From: an uncultured Duncaniella sp.
GTDB lineage: Bacteria > Bacteroidota > Bacteroidia > Bacteroidales > Muribaculaceae
NCBI RefSeq assembly: GCF_910577345.1
Contig: NZ_CAJTMT010000007.1
Span: 51,871-115,870 of the forward strand
Reading direction: 5' to 3'
Length of the DNA stretch: 64,000 nucleotides
Part shown: positions 8,902-19,019 of the stretch, one piece after another
Position numbering within the stretch: the first letter of the stretch is position 1
Layout of the letters: every line of letters starts with the position of its first letter
Notes under the pieces: generated by a model
Databases searched by the model: none
What the model was told of the DNA's origin: nothing
Seen by the model: the letters and a program-made list of their open reading frames with translations, nothing else
Program-made: the position numbers and the translations under genes

Positions 8902-10749
8902 ATGACTTATCGCAAATTGATGATGGCAATGTTGCCATTAATGCTATGTCCGATTGTGAAGGCCGCGAATCCCGGGAGCATCACGGTGGAAAGTGACAAC
9001 TGGTCACTGACCGATGCTCTCGGGCGCAAGGCCCGTAGCTATGAGACAGCAGGCGAGAAGCGCGACGACCGTTTCGTCGGGATGTTTTACTGGACATGGC
9101 ACCAGGGCTACGACGGCAATGGTGGAAATGAGGATACTTCTGTCGAAGTTAAGAATATAACAGAGGTGCTGAAGGAACATCCGGATGCAATCAATGACTA
9201 CAATCATCCAGCCTGGGGTGAGGCCGGCCGCCGTCCCGGAGTCTTCTATTGGGATGAGCCGATATTCGGTTACTACCGCACCACCGACCCGTGGGTGTTG
9301 CGCAAACATGCCGAAATGCTTGCAGATGCAGGTATTGACTGTGTGTTTTTCGACTGTACCAACGGCTCGCTTCTCTGGGAACAGTCATTCCGTGCCCTTC
9401 TCAAGACATGGGACCGTGCGCAGAAGGATGGGGTGAATGTCCCGAAGATTGCATTCATGCTTCCCTTCGCTCCGACGGCGGATTCGCGCACGTCGCTCAT
9501 CAACCTCTACAATAAGCTCTACGGCAAAGGGGAATACAGCAATCTATGGTTTTACTGGAAAGGTAAACCGCTCATCATGGCCTATCCCGACAATCTTGCC
9601 GAGACAGGCGTGGAGGGGAAAATCAGGGAGTTTTTCACCTTCCGTCCCGGGCAGCCGGACTATGTCAACGGTTCTCCGGCCGATTCTTTCCAATGGGGAT
9701 GGCTCGAAGTCTATCCCACACACGGCTATTGCTATGACCCCTCGAAAGGGAGGCCCGAACAGTGTGTGGTCGGCATTGCCCAGAATGCGCGCGATCTCAG
9801 CGGAGGCCATTGCTGTGCCTTCAATCTTCCGGGAACCTACGGACGCAGTTACAGCAAGCTCAAAGGTGTCGACCCGCGTGAGGACGGTTATCTCTATGGC
9901 TGGAATTTCCAGGAACAATGGGACCGTGCGATTGACGAGCTGCAACCTGATATGGTCTTTGTGACCGGTTGGAACGAATGGACATCGGGCATGTGGACCA
10001 AAGCCCACGGCTGGAGCGATCCGCTTTCGTTTGTCGACCAGTTTGACCGTGACCACAGCCGCGACATCGAGCCGACGAAAGGGTGGGGCGACAAGGGTGA
10101 TGTCTATTATCAGCAACTTGTCGACAATGTGCGCCGTTACAAAGGCATGTCTGCACCCCGCAAAGCATCCGCCCCGAAGACAATCCGCCTTGGCCGGAAA
10201 GGGGAATGGGACAATGTGCTTCCCGACTATAAGGCTTATCGTGGTAACACCTTTCACCGCGACCACCGCGGACGCTACAACAAGTATTACACCAATACTT
10301 CCGGCCGCAATGACATCGTCGGCGCCAAGGTGACCCATGACAAAAAGAATGTCTATTTCCGCGTTGAAACCGATTCACTCCTCACACCCTCCTCGGATCC
10401 GAACTGGATGATGCTTTTCATTGATGCGGACCGCGACAAATCGACCGGCTGGAACGGTTATGACTTCATCATCAACCGGAAGTCACCGAAGGACGGCAAG
10501 GTCTTTATCGAGAAGTGTGCGGGACCCTCCTGGGAATGGAGCGGAACAGCCACGGGACGTTACACCGTCAATGGAAATGTGCTTGAAATCGCGATTCCGA
10601 AATCCGCGCTCAATGTCGGCAATGACCTTGACTTCGAGTTCAAATGGAACGACAACATGCAGACTCCCGGCGACATAATGGATTTTTATATAAATGGCGA
10701 CACCGCTCCCGGCGGACGCTTCAATTATGTCTATCAATCCTCTCTTTGA
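8902..10749 (+). CDS. Secreted GH71/GH99-like protein with CBM9-like domain (paralogue of upstream gene)
   Basis: The 615-residue product has a signal peptide and the same order as its upstream neighbour: GMFYWTWHQG at the barrel start, DAGIDCVFFDCTNG, the motif GWNEW (Trp357-Trp360) followed by TSG instead of an acid, then a CBM9-like sandwich with SDPNWMMLFIDAD and TGWNGYDFIINR. It ends at FNYVYQSSL and lacks the sorting-like tail of the first copy. The gap to the previous stop is 41 bases, so the two are probably co-transcribed. The pair looks like an old tandem duplication with clear divergence. The barrel fold and location argue for a role in cutting or binding the PUL glycan. It could also be a binding protein derived from an enzyme. 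Confidence 0.7.
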   Translation: MTYRKLMMAMLPLMLCPIVKAANPGSITVESDNWSLTDALGRKARSYETAGEKRDDRFVGMFYWTWHQGYDGNGGNEDTSVEVKNITEVLKEHPDAINDYNHPAWGEAGRRPGVFYWDEPIFGYYRTTDPWVLRKHAEMLADAGIDCVFFDCTNGSLLWEQSFRALLKTWDRAQKDGVNVPKIAFMLPFAPTADSRTSLINLYNKLYGKGEYSNLWFYWKGKPLIMAYPDNLAETGVEGKIREFFTFRPGQPDYVNGSPADSFQWGWLEVYPTHGYCYDPSKGRPEQCVVGIAQNARDLSGGHCCAFNLPGTYGRSYSKLKGVDPREDGYLYGWNFQEQWDRAIDELQPDMVFVTGWNEWTSGMWTKAHGWSDPLSFVDQFDRDHSRDIEPTKGWGDKGDVYYQQLVDNVRRYKGMSAPRKASAPKTIRLGRKGEWDNVLPDYKAYRGNTFHRDHRGRYNKYYTNTSGRNDIVGAKVTHDKKNVYFRVETDSLLTPSSDPNWMMLFIDADRDKSTGWNGYDFIINRKSPKDGKVFIEKCAGPSWEWSGTATGRYTVNGNVLEIAIPKSALNVGNDLDFEFKWNDNMQTPGDIMDFYINGDTAPGGRFNYVYQSSL

Positions 10750-10939
10750 TGAGATTGGAAAGACACGATTGAAAAACATGCAATTACTGTCATACTGATT
10801 TGATGTTATTTGTGTAAACAACTGATTTAAAATGTTTTAAATCTGCGATGACACATATTGCAAACAATACCTTAATAAAATTGAAACAAATATAAATAAA
10901 GTTGAAACTACAAGAAAAGCATGTCAATCATGTAGGTAT

Positions 10940-10947
10940 TAACTTTG
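10940..10947 (+). promoter_or_regulatory. -7 box before the first SusC gene
   Basis: TAACTTTG matches TAnnTTTG perfectly and lies 24 bases before the SusC ATG. The 220-base gap upstream is AT-rich and has the related runs AAATTGAAAC and AAGTTGAAAC. No -33 TTG is well placed. This suggests an internal promoter, so that SusC/D can be expressed apart from the enzyme genes. Confidence 0.55.
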
Positions 10948-10970
10948 CGTACCAACTTAATTAACCAATC

Positions 10971-13900
10971 ATGACCTACCATCAAAAACACTTCATTGCG
11001 ATTTGCATGGCAATGCTGCTTTGGCTGGTTTCCATTCCGGCCGTATGGGGAGCCGACATTCCCATAGTCACCGGCACAGTAGTAGATGGAGACGGTGAGC
11101 CTATCATCGGCGCCACAGTCCAAGAATTGAACACCCAGAACGGAACCATCACCAATATTGACGGTGAGTTCTCGTTGAAACTCTCGACGAAAAACCCGGT
11201 CTTGGAAATCACCTATATCGGTTACAAGGCCGTGAAGATTCCCGTGACAAGCACTCCTATCAATGTGGTCATGCAGACTGAGACCACCGATCTCGATGAG
11301 GTCGTCGTCGTGGCCTACGGTCAGCAGAAAAAAGTGACTGTCACAGGTTCGGTCGCAGCCGTCGGTTCGGCTGAAATCAAGAAGTCGTCTGAGCCTAACC
11401 TTGCAGCCGCTCTTTCCGGCAAGCTCCCCGGCCTGACCACCATGCAGCAGAGCGGTGCTCCGGGTGAGGATGATGTGAAAATGTTCCTCCGCGGTGCAGC
11501 CACTACCAACGGTACATCTCCCCTTATCCTTGTCGATGGTATCCCCCGCACTTCCATGAGCGAAATCGACCCGAACGAAGTCCAGTCCATCAGTGTCCTC
11601 AAGGATGCTTCATCGACTGCCGTGTTCGGTGTGCGCGGTGCCAACGGTGTCATCCTCATCACCACCCGCCGAGGTGAGGAGGGCAAGGTGAATGTCCACG
11701 GTCAGGTGACCTACTCGATGCAGAAGTTCAACTATTGGCCCGAAGGCCGTCATTCCTACGATTTCGTCCGCATGGCGAATGAAGCGGCTCTCAACGATGG
11801 CGGTGTCCCGAAATACACCGACGCGCAGGTGGCTCTCTATGACCTCTGGAAGACCGGAGGCTCGGATGATCCCGCCATACGCTACTGGTATCCCGACACG
11901 GACTGGGGTGATATATATCTGAAGGACCACTCAAACATGGTTCAGGCCAACGTGAACCTTTCGGGCGGTTCGAAGAAACTGAAATACTTCGCCAGCGCCG
12001 GTTATGTCTATCAAGGTGGTATGTATAAGACAGAATCCAAGGATGTGCTCGGCTATGACCCACAGTCAAAGATGAACCGCTACAACATCCGCACCAACCT
12101 CGACTATAATTTCAACAACTGGATCAGCGCCTCGCTCGATGTCAGCTCATCCATCAAGAAAACCAATCAGGCAGCCGCCAACATGGCCGGTGCCGATACA
12201 TCCGGTCTGCGTTGGGCAGCCCTTACCTCCAAACCGACCGTCCCCGGTCCTCTCACAATCGCCGGCAACGAATCGAACGGATTCGTTGTGTCGGAAGGTG
12301 TCCGTGACGACGGGTCACTTGCACTCCACTATGTGAAGGGTGGGCGCGTTGTGCAGGACAATGAGCTTTCACTCGCCCAGTCGGCCTACGGTCAGTTGAA
12401 CCGTTCGGGCTACAAACTTCTCGTCGAAGCCTCGGCCAACGCCATCGCGTCGCTCAATTTCAACCTTGACCGTGTGACCAAGGGTCTTTCCGCAAGAGGT
12501 GTCATCTCCTTCGAGACATACGCCCAGCAGCTCACGATGGGCAGCAAGGATTTCTCCGGTTACCGCTACGACCTCAATCCCGGTAGTTACGACCATCCCG
12601 TCTTCACTATGGAGGGCAACTCCGAGGACGACGGTCAGCTCGCACTCTCGCGTGCCGACGTCAGCCGCTGGTTCATGAACGTGCAGGCACAGGTCAACTA
12701 CAACCGCACATTTAATGATGTCCACAACGTGACCGGTATGGCTCTCTTCCAGCGCGACGAGAAAGAAAACATCCTCGGTTCCATACCTTATAAGATGATC
12801 GGTCTCGCCGGACGTTTCACTTACGCCTACGATTCGCGTTACCTCGCCGAAGTCAACATCGGCTACAACGGTTCCGAGCAGTTCGCTCCCGGCCACCGCT
12901 TCGGTTTCTTCCCGGCATTCTCTGTGGGTTGGGTGATGTCAAATGAAAAATTCATGCGTCCCCTTGCCGAAAACGGCTGGCTTGACAAGCTTAAATTCCG
13001 CGTTTCAGTCGGTAAGGTCGGTAACGACGAACTTTATGCCGGAGCCGATGAAGCCCTCCGTCAGAAACATCGTTTCCTCTATCTCGACAACAATTCCAAG
13101 GTCCCGTTCATCTATCACGCTCAGGATGCCATCATGATTCCCGGTTCGCTTACAAGTGCCGGCGATGGAACAGGTGTGATTTACGAAAGCCTTATCGGTA
13201 ACCCCGACATCCATTGGGAGACCGCATGGAAGCAGAATTATGCAGTTGACCTAACACTCTTCCGCAGCCTTGATGTCACATTTGACTGGTTCTATGAGAA
13301 GCGTTCCGACATTCTGATTTCCCGCAACACGATTCCGAGCCTCGGAGGTCTGACCACTACCCAGCTCCCGCGTTCAAACTTCGGAAAGGTGAAGAACACA
13401 GGTTATGAAATCTCTGCACGCTATAACTATTCGGTCAACCGGAATCTCGATTTCTTCCTCACAGGCAACTTCTCCTACGCCAAGAATACCGTCATTAATG
13501 CGGATGAGGTCTATCTCGGTGATGACTACGCCTATCCCTACCGCACCGAAGGTTTCAGCATCGGTCAGCAGTTCGGCTACCTCATTGACCGCAGCGTCAA
13601 CCCCGAACTCGGTCTTGACGGAACCGGTTTCTTTAACTCTGACGAGCAGATTGCCCTCCGTGGCCTTGAATATTCAGGCATCCAGCCCAAACGCGGCGAC
13701 TTCGTCTACAAGGACCTCAACAATGACGGTATCATTGACCAGAAGGACATCGCGCCCATCGGTTACTCAAGCCTTCTCCCCCGTATCTCCTACGGTCTGA
13801 CCCTCGGTGGCAACGCCTACGGTTTCGATTTCTCGGTGATGCTCCAGGGAGTCGGGAAATATACCCGCTACTTCGGCAGTCAGGTGATGTATGAAGGTTT

Positions 13901-14258
13901 CGGAACAGTCTTCTTCTCCGATATGTGTGACAACCGTTGGAGCGACGAGCGCTATGCAGCCGGTGCGACCATCACACATCCGCGCCTCTCACTCGTGGAG
14001 ACATCAAGCCATACCGCGAATGACTACTACACGATGGACGCATCCTACATCCGTCTGAAAAACCTCACTGTCGGCTACACTCTTCCCCAGAAGTTGACAA
14101 AGAAGATCGGCATGAACAATGTCCGCATCTACATGAGCGCCGACAACCTCCACACCTGGAACAAGCTCCACACCAAGATGATTGACCCCGAGCAGAGCGG
14201 CTTCTCTTCCTATCCCCTCATGAAGACCTACACGGCCGGTGTCACAATAGACCTCTAA
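10971..14258 (+). CDS. susC: SusC-like TonB-dependent glycan transporter (pair 1)
   Basis: The 1095-residue product has a signal peptide, a CarboxypepD_reg-like domain (about 33-104, GTVVDGDGEPIIGATV), a TonB box LDEVVVVAYG at 108-117, a plug domain to about 235 (with the SusC motif DASSTAVFGVRGANGVILITT written across 203-225) and a 22-strand barrel ending in AGVTIDL. SusC proteins import oligosaccharides across the outer membrane, powered by TonB, with a SusD lid. The length and all domains are complete. The SusD partner follows 22 bases downstream. Regulation is probably by the HTCS through the -7 box just upstream. Confidence 0.97.
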   Translation: MTYHQKHFIAICMAMLLWLVSIPAVWGADIPIVTGTVVDGDGEPIIGATVQELNTQNGTITNIDGEFSLKLSTKNPVLEITYIGYKAVKIPVTSTPINVVMQTETTDLDEVVVVAYGQQKKVTVTGSVAAVGSAEIKKSSEPNLAAALSGKLPGLTTMQQSGAPGEDDVKMFLRGAATTNGTSPLILVDGIPRTSMSEIDPNEVQSISVLKDASSTAVFGVRGANGVILITTRRGEEGKVNVHGQVTYSMQKFNYWPEGRHSYDFVRMANEAALNDGGVPKYTDAQVALYDLWKTGGSDDPAIRYWYPDTDWGDIYLKDHSNMVQANVNLSGGSKKLKYFASAGYVYQGGMYKTESKDVLGYDPQSKMNRYNIRTNLDYNFNNWISASLDVSSSIKKTNQAAANMAGADTSGLRWAALTSKPTVPGPLTIAGNESNGFVVSEGVRDDGSLALHYVKGGRVVQDNELSLAQSAYGQLNRSGYKLLVEASANAIASLNFNLDRVTKGLSARGVISFETYAQQLTMGSKDFSGYRYDLNPGSYDHPVFTMEGNSEDDGQLALSRADVSRWFMNVQAQVNYNRTFNDVHNVTGMALFQRDEKENILGSIPYKMIGLAGRFTYAYDSRYLAEVNIGYNGSEQFAPGHRFGFFPAFSVGWVMSNEKFMRPLAENGWLDKLKFRVSVGKVGNDELYAGADEALRQKHRFLYLDNNSKVPFIYHAQDAIMIPGSLTSAGDGTGVIYESLIGNPDIHWETAWKQNYAVDLTLFRSLDVTFDWFYEKRSDILISRNTIPSLGGLTTTQLPRSNFGKVKNTGYEISARYNYSVNRNLDFFLTGNFSYAKNTVINADEVYLGDDYAYPYRTEGFSIGQQFGYLIDRSVNPELGLDGTGFFNSDEQIALRGLEYSGIQPKRGDFVYKDLNNDGIIDQKDIAPIGYSSLLPRISYGLTLGGNAYGFDFSVMLQGVGKYTRYFGSQVMYEGFGTVFFSDMCDNRWSDERYAAGATITHPRLSLVETSSHTANDYYTMDASYIRLKNLTVGYTLPQKLTKKIGMNNVRIYMSADNLHTWNKLHTKMIDPEQSGFSSYPLMKTYTAGVTIDL

Positions 14259-14280
14259 CCAATCAACATCCGTTCAGATC

Positions 14281-16173
14281 ATGAAAAAACATTTTATAAA
14301 TATATTTTTGGCTGTCTCGGCTGTCTGCGGCTCGGGTCTGGCACTCTCATCATGTCAGGACGACCTTGACGTGACTCCTGACGGCCGCATGACTCTCGAA
14401 GTCGTGTTCTCGACACCTGAGAACACCAAGGACTATTTCGCTTCCGCATGGTCTCACATCCCGCAGAAGATGTTCATGTACTACTTCTTTGACAACTTCC
14501 TGATTGACATGGCCGACGAGGGATGGTCAACCGCAGAGTATCAGCCTCTCATCATTTCCGACATCTATGCCGGCAACTGCAACTCGACGAAACACCGTTT
14601 CGAGTGGGATGATACCGGTCAAGGCAAATGGGACGGCGGTTATTGGGTACGTTACTGGGCCATGATCCGCATTCTCAACAACTGTCTCAACTATTTCCCC
14701 ACCGCAGCTTTTGAAAGCGAGTCGGAGCGTGAGCTCTGCACGGCTGAGGCCCGTGTGCTCCGTGCATTCTATTATCTCCAGCTCGTGAAGTTCTACGGCG
14801 GTCTCCCCATCATCACTGATGCGCTCAACGTCACCTCATCCTACGCAGGGATGGAACGCAAAGCGGCCTGGGAAGTTCTCCAGCATATAGTGAGCGAGTG
14901 CGAGTCTGTCCTTGACAGTCCCAACCTTCCCTGGTCCATCACCGCCGTGCAGCAGAAAAACCGCATGACAAAGGGCATTGCCTGTGCCATCATCTCCCAG
15001 GCGTCGCTCTTCGCCGCAAGTCCACTTTTCTGTGGAGGTGAGGACCTCTGGCAGTATGCCTACGATAAGAATAAAAAGGCATTTGACCTTCTCATTGCAA
15101 ACGGCTATGAACTTTACGAACACCTCGTCGACAGCAAGGCTTATCAGAATGCCTATCAGGAATACTTCGCCTCGCGCAGCTATGCAGGATCAAAGTCAGA
15201 TGATAAGGAAACCATCTGGGGCAGCCCCCTCAACTGGGGTGTGAACCATTCGACCATCAACGGTGTGCCCATCTTTGCAGTCGAGACCCACCAGGCCGGA
15301 TGTATTCCCACTCAGGAGCTCGTCGATGCCTACGATATGCTTGCTACGGGTGAGCCAATCTACAATCTTGCCAATCCCTACGTTGACGAGAAGCACTCAG
15401 ACATCAATCTCAACGCCAAGTCGGGCTATGATCCTGAGAACCCCTACGTCGGCCGTGACCCACGTTTCTACGCTTCTGTTATCTACAACGGATCAAAACT
15501 CAACACCGGTGTCCTCAACAAGACTGTCGAGACCTGGAACAACGAGACATCCTGGGACGGCAAGGAGAGCGGATATGCTTCCGGCAGTGGTAATGCCAAA
15601 ATCGACATCACCTCGCAGCGCTACACCCGCACCGGCTACTACAACAACAAATATCATACCTATAAGGTGACCCCTGGTCAGATGAAGGACGAGGGCAACT
15701 GGAAATACTACCGCCTTGGCGAAATCTACCTCAATCTTGCCGAATGTGCGGCTGAGACAGGTAAGATCAGCGAAGCCATGAGCCTTGTCAACGACATCCG
15801 TCACCGCGCAGGATTTGCCGCCGCTGTCGATAAGTCGGCCTCCGGCAAGGATGATGCACGCCTCATTGTCCACCATGAGCGTCAGGTGGAACTTGCCTTT
15901 GAGGAACACCGTTACTTCGACTGCCGTCGCTGGGGTACAACCAACGAGGACATCAAGGAGGAACGCTACAATACAGGCATGTGGATTCATAAAAACGGTT
16001 CCAAGTATGTCTACGTCCGCTTCCCGCTCGGAAAGGAACAGGGCAACGGCCTCAGCAAATATTCCTCAGCCGCGAAATACCGTCTGGTCCCGATTCCATT
16101 GAAAGAAGCGAGCACTCTCGGTTCGCTCACCGGCTTCGGTGCTGACTATTGGCAAAACCCCGGTTGGGAATAA
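14281..16173 (+). CDS. susD: SusD-like surface glycan-binding lipoprotein (pair 1)
   Basis: The 630-residue product has a lipoprotein signal with Cys25 in LSSCQDD. The TPR-like helices (AEARVLRAFYYLQLVKFYGGLPIITDAL, around 160-187) and the C-terminal AFEEHRYFDCRRWG element are signatures of the SusD/RagB family. SusD sits on the cell surface as the lid of SusC and helps capture the glycan. It lies 22 bases after its SusC and ends with the family-typical hydrophobic residues (YWQNPGWE). Confidence 0.97.
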   Translation: MKKHFINIFLAVSAVCGSGLALSSCQDDLDVTPDGRMTLEVVFSTPENTKDYFASAWSHIPQKMFMYYFFDNFLIDMADEGWSTAEYQPLIISDIYAGNCNSTKHRFEWDDTGQGKWDGGYWVRYWAMIRILNNCLNYFPTAAFESESERELCTAEARVLRAFYYLQLVKFYGGLPIITDALNVTSSYAGMERKAAWEVLQHIVSECESVLDSPNLPWSITAVQQKNRMTKGIACAIISQASLFAASPLFCGGEDLWQYAYDKNKKAFDLLIANGYELYEHLVDSKAYQNAYQEYFASRSYAGSKSDDKETIWGSPLNWGVNHSTINGVPIFAVETHQAGCIPTQELVDAYDMLATGEPIYNLANPYVDEKHSDINLNAKSGYDPENPYVGRDPRFYASVIYNGSKLNTGVLNKTVETWNNETSWDGKESGYASGSGNAKIDITSQRYTRTGYYNNKYHTYKVTPGQMKDEGNWKYYRLGEIYLNLAECAAETGKISEAMSLVNDIRHRAGFAAAVDKSASGKDDARLIVHHERQVELAFEEHRYFDCRRWGTTNEDIKEERYNTGMWIHKNGSKYVYVRFPLGKEQGNGLSKYSSAAKYRLVPIPLKEASTLGSLTGFGADYWQNPGWE

Positions 16174-16197
16174 TCCTCACCACAAACCTAAACTATC

Positions 16198-19005
16198 ATG
16201 ATTCACAAGAAAAGCATAATTCCGATATTTCTGGTATCTGCCTCGCTGACAGCCATGGCAGCTACCGCGCCTGACTCCATCCCGTACGGTCAGCAGGACC
16301 TTCAGGCAGCATTCGGCTATCTTGACACCCGCGACAGCTACACAGGTGCGCAGTCGTCCGTCAAAGCCGATAAAATTGACAAATGGCAGGGAACATCGCT
16401 TGAAAGCGCCATCCGTGGCAAACTTTCGGGTTGGTACAACGGTGTCATCCGTGGTCAAAGTTCCCCCTACGCCACCGACGCTCTTCTCGTTCTTGACGGC
16501 ATTCCGATGCCTTTCATGGCAATAGCTGACCTTGACCCGACAACAGTCGAAGAGGTCACCATCCTCAAGGATGCGGCTGCAAAGGCCCTCTATGGTCCCC
16601 AGGGTGCCCAAGGTGTCATCCTCGTCACCACCAAGCACGGTGAGAACAACTCTATGAAGGTCAGAATATCGGCTAATGTCGGTGTCGAGAAGGCTACCCG
16701 CAACCCCGACATGCTCAATGCCTACGGGCAGGCCCTCCTTCGCAACACCGCTCTCAACAACGACGGTCTTGCATCGAAATTCTCCACGGCCGAACTCGCT
16801 GCCTTCAGGGACGGCACCGGTACGGACAATGACTGGCGCGACATGTATATGGACAATATGCTCTTCCAGAAATACAATGTTCAGGTCGGTGCAGGTTCCG
16901 AAAAGGTCCGCTTCTATATTAACGTGGGTTTCGCCCGCGAATCGGGAAAGTACAACACTTCGTATGACGACAAGTACAATCCTTCGGACTATACCAACCG
17001 CTTCACCGTTGTCTCCAACCTTGACGTTGATCTCACCCCCTGGATGCGCGCTTTCGCCAATACCAACATCGGTGTTCGCCGTGTGAATGCAGCCTATCTC
17101 GGAGCAGCCGAGATTTATAAGCTGATGTACACCACTCCCAATTGGGTTGAGGACGGTGTGCTCCCCGACGGAAGCGTAATTACCAATGAAGGCTATGCAA
17201 ATCCTCTCCGTGGTGCCATCAACTATTCCGGTGTGAACCAGATGACCCGCACTGATCTTGCAGCCAATATCGGTTTTGACATCAAGCTCGATTTTCTGAC
17301 AAAGGGTCTCTCCTTTAAGGGAATTTTCGGCTACAGTTCAATCTACAACGGCATCCGTGGCGGTACGCATGACTACAGCCGCGTTGTCTTCAACGAAAAC
17401 ACCCAGACCTACGCTCCGTGGGGATCGAATGTAGAGACACCTCTCTCATGGGCCAAGGGTACGACCACCAATTATTATATGGACATCCAGGCCATGCTCA
17501 ACTACAGTCGTATCTTCGGTGATGATCATCTTGTGGAAGCCCTCCTCTACTACACTTCCGAGGACTACCGCGGCGATGCTACGAAATGGTATCAGTATGC
17601 CTTCCTTCTCCCTTCCAACCGCATCGAGCTTGCCGGTGAGGTGAAATATGGATTCAAGAACCGCTACTTCCTCCAGTTTGATTTCAATCATTCCGGTTCG
17701 GAGATGATGGCCGAGGGCCACCAGTTCCATTTCTCACCCACAGTATCCGCTTCGTGGGTTCCATCTGAGGAAAGCTGGTTCAAGAACGACATTGTCACCT
17801 ATCTGAAACTCCGCGCATCCTACGGCGCTCTCTACTATGACTCACTCCGCGATCAGGATTCCCGCTACTTATATAATAATGTGTATCGCGCAGGTGTCGG
17901 TGGCATCTCAGGTATCTACACCGGTTATGGGGTGACCAATCTCCGCCGTGGCAATCCTGCAATCGGCTGGGAGAAATCAAAGCAGCAGAACTATGGTTTC
18001 GATCTCGGTTTCTGGGATAAGTTCCACATCAATTTCGACTATTGGCGCACCAATCAGGAAGGTGTGCTCCTCCAGTCGGAGCTTACCCCGACATTGGGTG
18101 GCATCACCTCCTCCAACCGTGCCTTCACCAATTCAGGTGAGATTTTCAACCACGGTATTGACCTCGGTTTGACCTATAGCACCGTACTCCCCTGCGGCCT
18201 CGGCATCAGCGCTTCCGGCCAAATGGGATGGAACAAAAACCATTGGGTATCGGCAAGCGAACTTTCATACGCCGATGCCGGCTATGCCTATCCTTATCGC
18301 AAGACCGGCTATAGCATCGGACAGGAATGGGGCTACCTCATTGACAATTCCAACGGTTCTATCTTCTACAATTCTCAGGCTGAGATTGACAATTCAAACC
18401 TTCGCTACACCGGCAAGCAGCCGCGTCCCGGTGATCTCAAATTCAAGGACCTTAACAAAGACGGCGTGATTGACGAGGGTGACTATGCTCCCCTTTCCGG
18501 TGTCTATGACATGCCCCGCGTTGAATACGGTGCATCCGTGCAGCTCGACTACAAAGGTTTCGACCTTTTCCTTGACTTCGTTGGCGAAGGTGGCCGCTCG
18601 GCACTCTTCAACAAGAGTGTGGGTGTGGCCGAATATGTCGACGGTATCACAACCGAAGGTGTCTATATGCCTCTCCACAACAGTGCATGGACCGCCGAAC
18701 GCTATGCCGATGGCAAGTCAATCAATTATCCCGCTCTCTCATCGTCAGCATCATCAAGCCTGCAGGCAAATGCCTTCTACGCTTCGAAGATTGACTATCT
18801 CCGTCTGCGCAACGTGACTCTCGGTTACTCACTCCCCGACAAAATCGTTTCGCGAATGGGCATGTCCAAACTCCGTTTCTATGTCACCGGCCAGAATCTC
18901 CTGACATGGGACAACATGAAGTTTGACGGTCTTGACCCCGAGGTCGACCAGATTTATTCCAAAATCTACCGTTCCTTTAACTTCGGTCTTAACATTAACT
19001 TCTAA
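16198..19005 (+). CDS. SusC-like TonB-dependent transporter lacking the N-terminal CarboxypepD-like domain (pair 2)
   Basis: The 935-residue product has a signal peptide (to about residue 22) and goes almost directly to the plug domain: a remnant-like PYGQQ near 30, then VLDGIPMPF, DPTTVEEVTILKDAAAKALYG and GVILVTTKHG. The barrel is complete and ends in the SusC-type YRSFNFGLNINF. Compared with pair 1 it is about 160 residues shorter because the CarboxypepD_reg domain and a recognisable TonB box are missing. This is not a frameshift: the signal peptide is intact and the start is 24 bases after the preceding SusD stop. It may use a divergent TonB contact or work together with the upstream SusC. 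Its SusD follows 14 bases downstream. Confidence 0.93.
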   Translation: MIHKKSIIPIFLVSASLTAMAATAPDSIPYGQQDLQAAFGYLDTRDSYTGAQSSVKADKIDKWQGTSLESAIRGKLSGWYNGVIRGQSSPYATDALLVLDGIPMPFMAIADLDPTTVEEVTILKDAAAKALYGPQGAQGVILVTTKHGENNSMKVRISANVGVEKATRNPDMLNAYGQALLRNTALNNDGLASKFSTAELAAFRDGTGTDNDWRDMYMDNMLFQKYNVQVGAGSEKVRFYINVGFARESGKYNTSYDDKYNPSDYTNRFTVVSNLDVDLTPWMRAFANTNIGVRRVNAAYLGAAEIYKLMYTTPNWVEDGVLPDGSVITNEGYANPLRGAINYSGVNQMTRTDLAANIGFDIKLDFLTKGLSFKGIFGYSSIYNGIRGGTHDYSRVVFNENTQTYAPWGSNVETPLSWAKGTTTNYYMDIQAMLNYSRIFGDDHLVEALLYYTSEDYRGDATKWYQYAFLLPSNRIELAGEVKYGFKNRYFLQFDFNHSGSEMMAEGHQFHFSPTVSASWVPSEESWFKNDIVTYLKLRASYGALYYDSLRDQDSRYLYNNVYRAGVGGISGIYTGYGVTNLRRGNPAIGWEKSKQQNYGFDLGFWDKFHINFDYWRTNQEGVLLQSELTPTLGGITSSNRAFTNSGEIFNHGIDLGLTYSTVLPCGLGISASGQMGWNKNHWVSASELSYADAGYAYPYRKTGYSIGQEWGYLIDNSNGSIFYNSQAEIDNSNLRYTGKQPRPGDLKFKDLNKDGVIDEGDYAPLSGVYDMPRVEYGASVQLDYKGFDLFLDFVGEGGRSALFNKSVGVAEYVDGITTEGVYMPLHNSAWTAERYADGKSINYPALSSSASSSLQANAFYASKIDYLRLRNVTLGYSLPDKIVSRMGMSKLRFYVTGQNLLTWDNMKFDGLDPEVDQIYSKIYRSFNFGLNINF

Positions 19006-19019
19006 TCAGACCTAAACCA

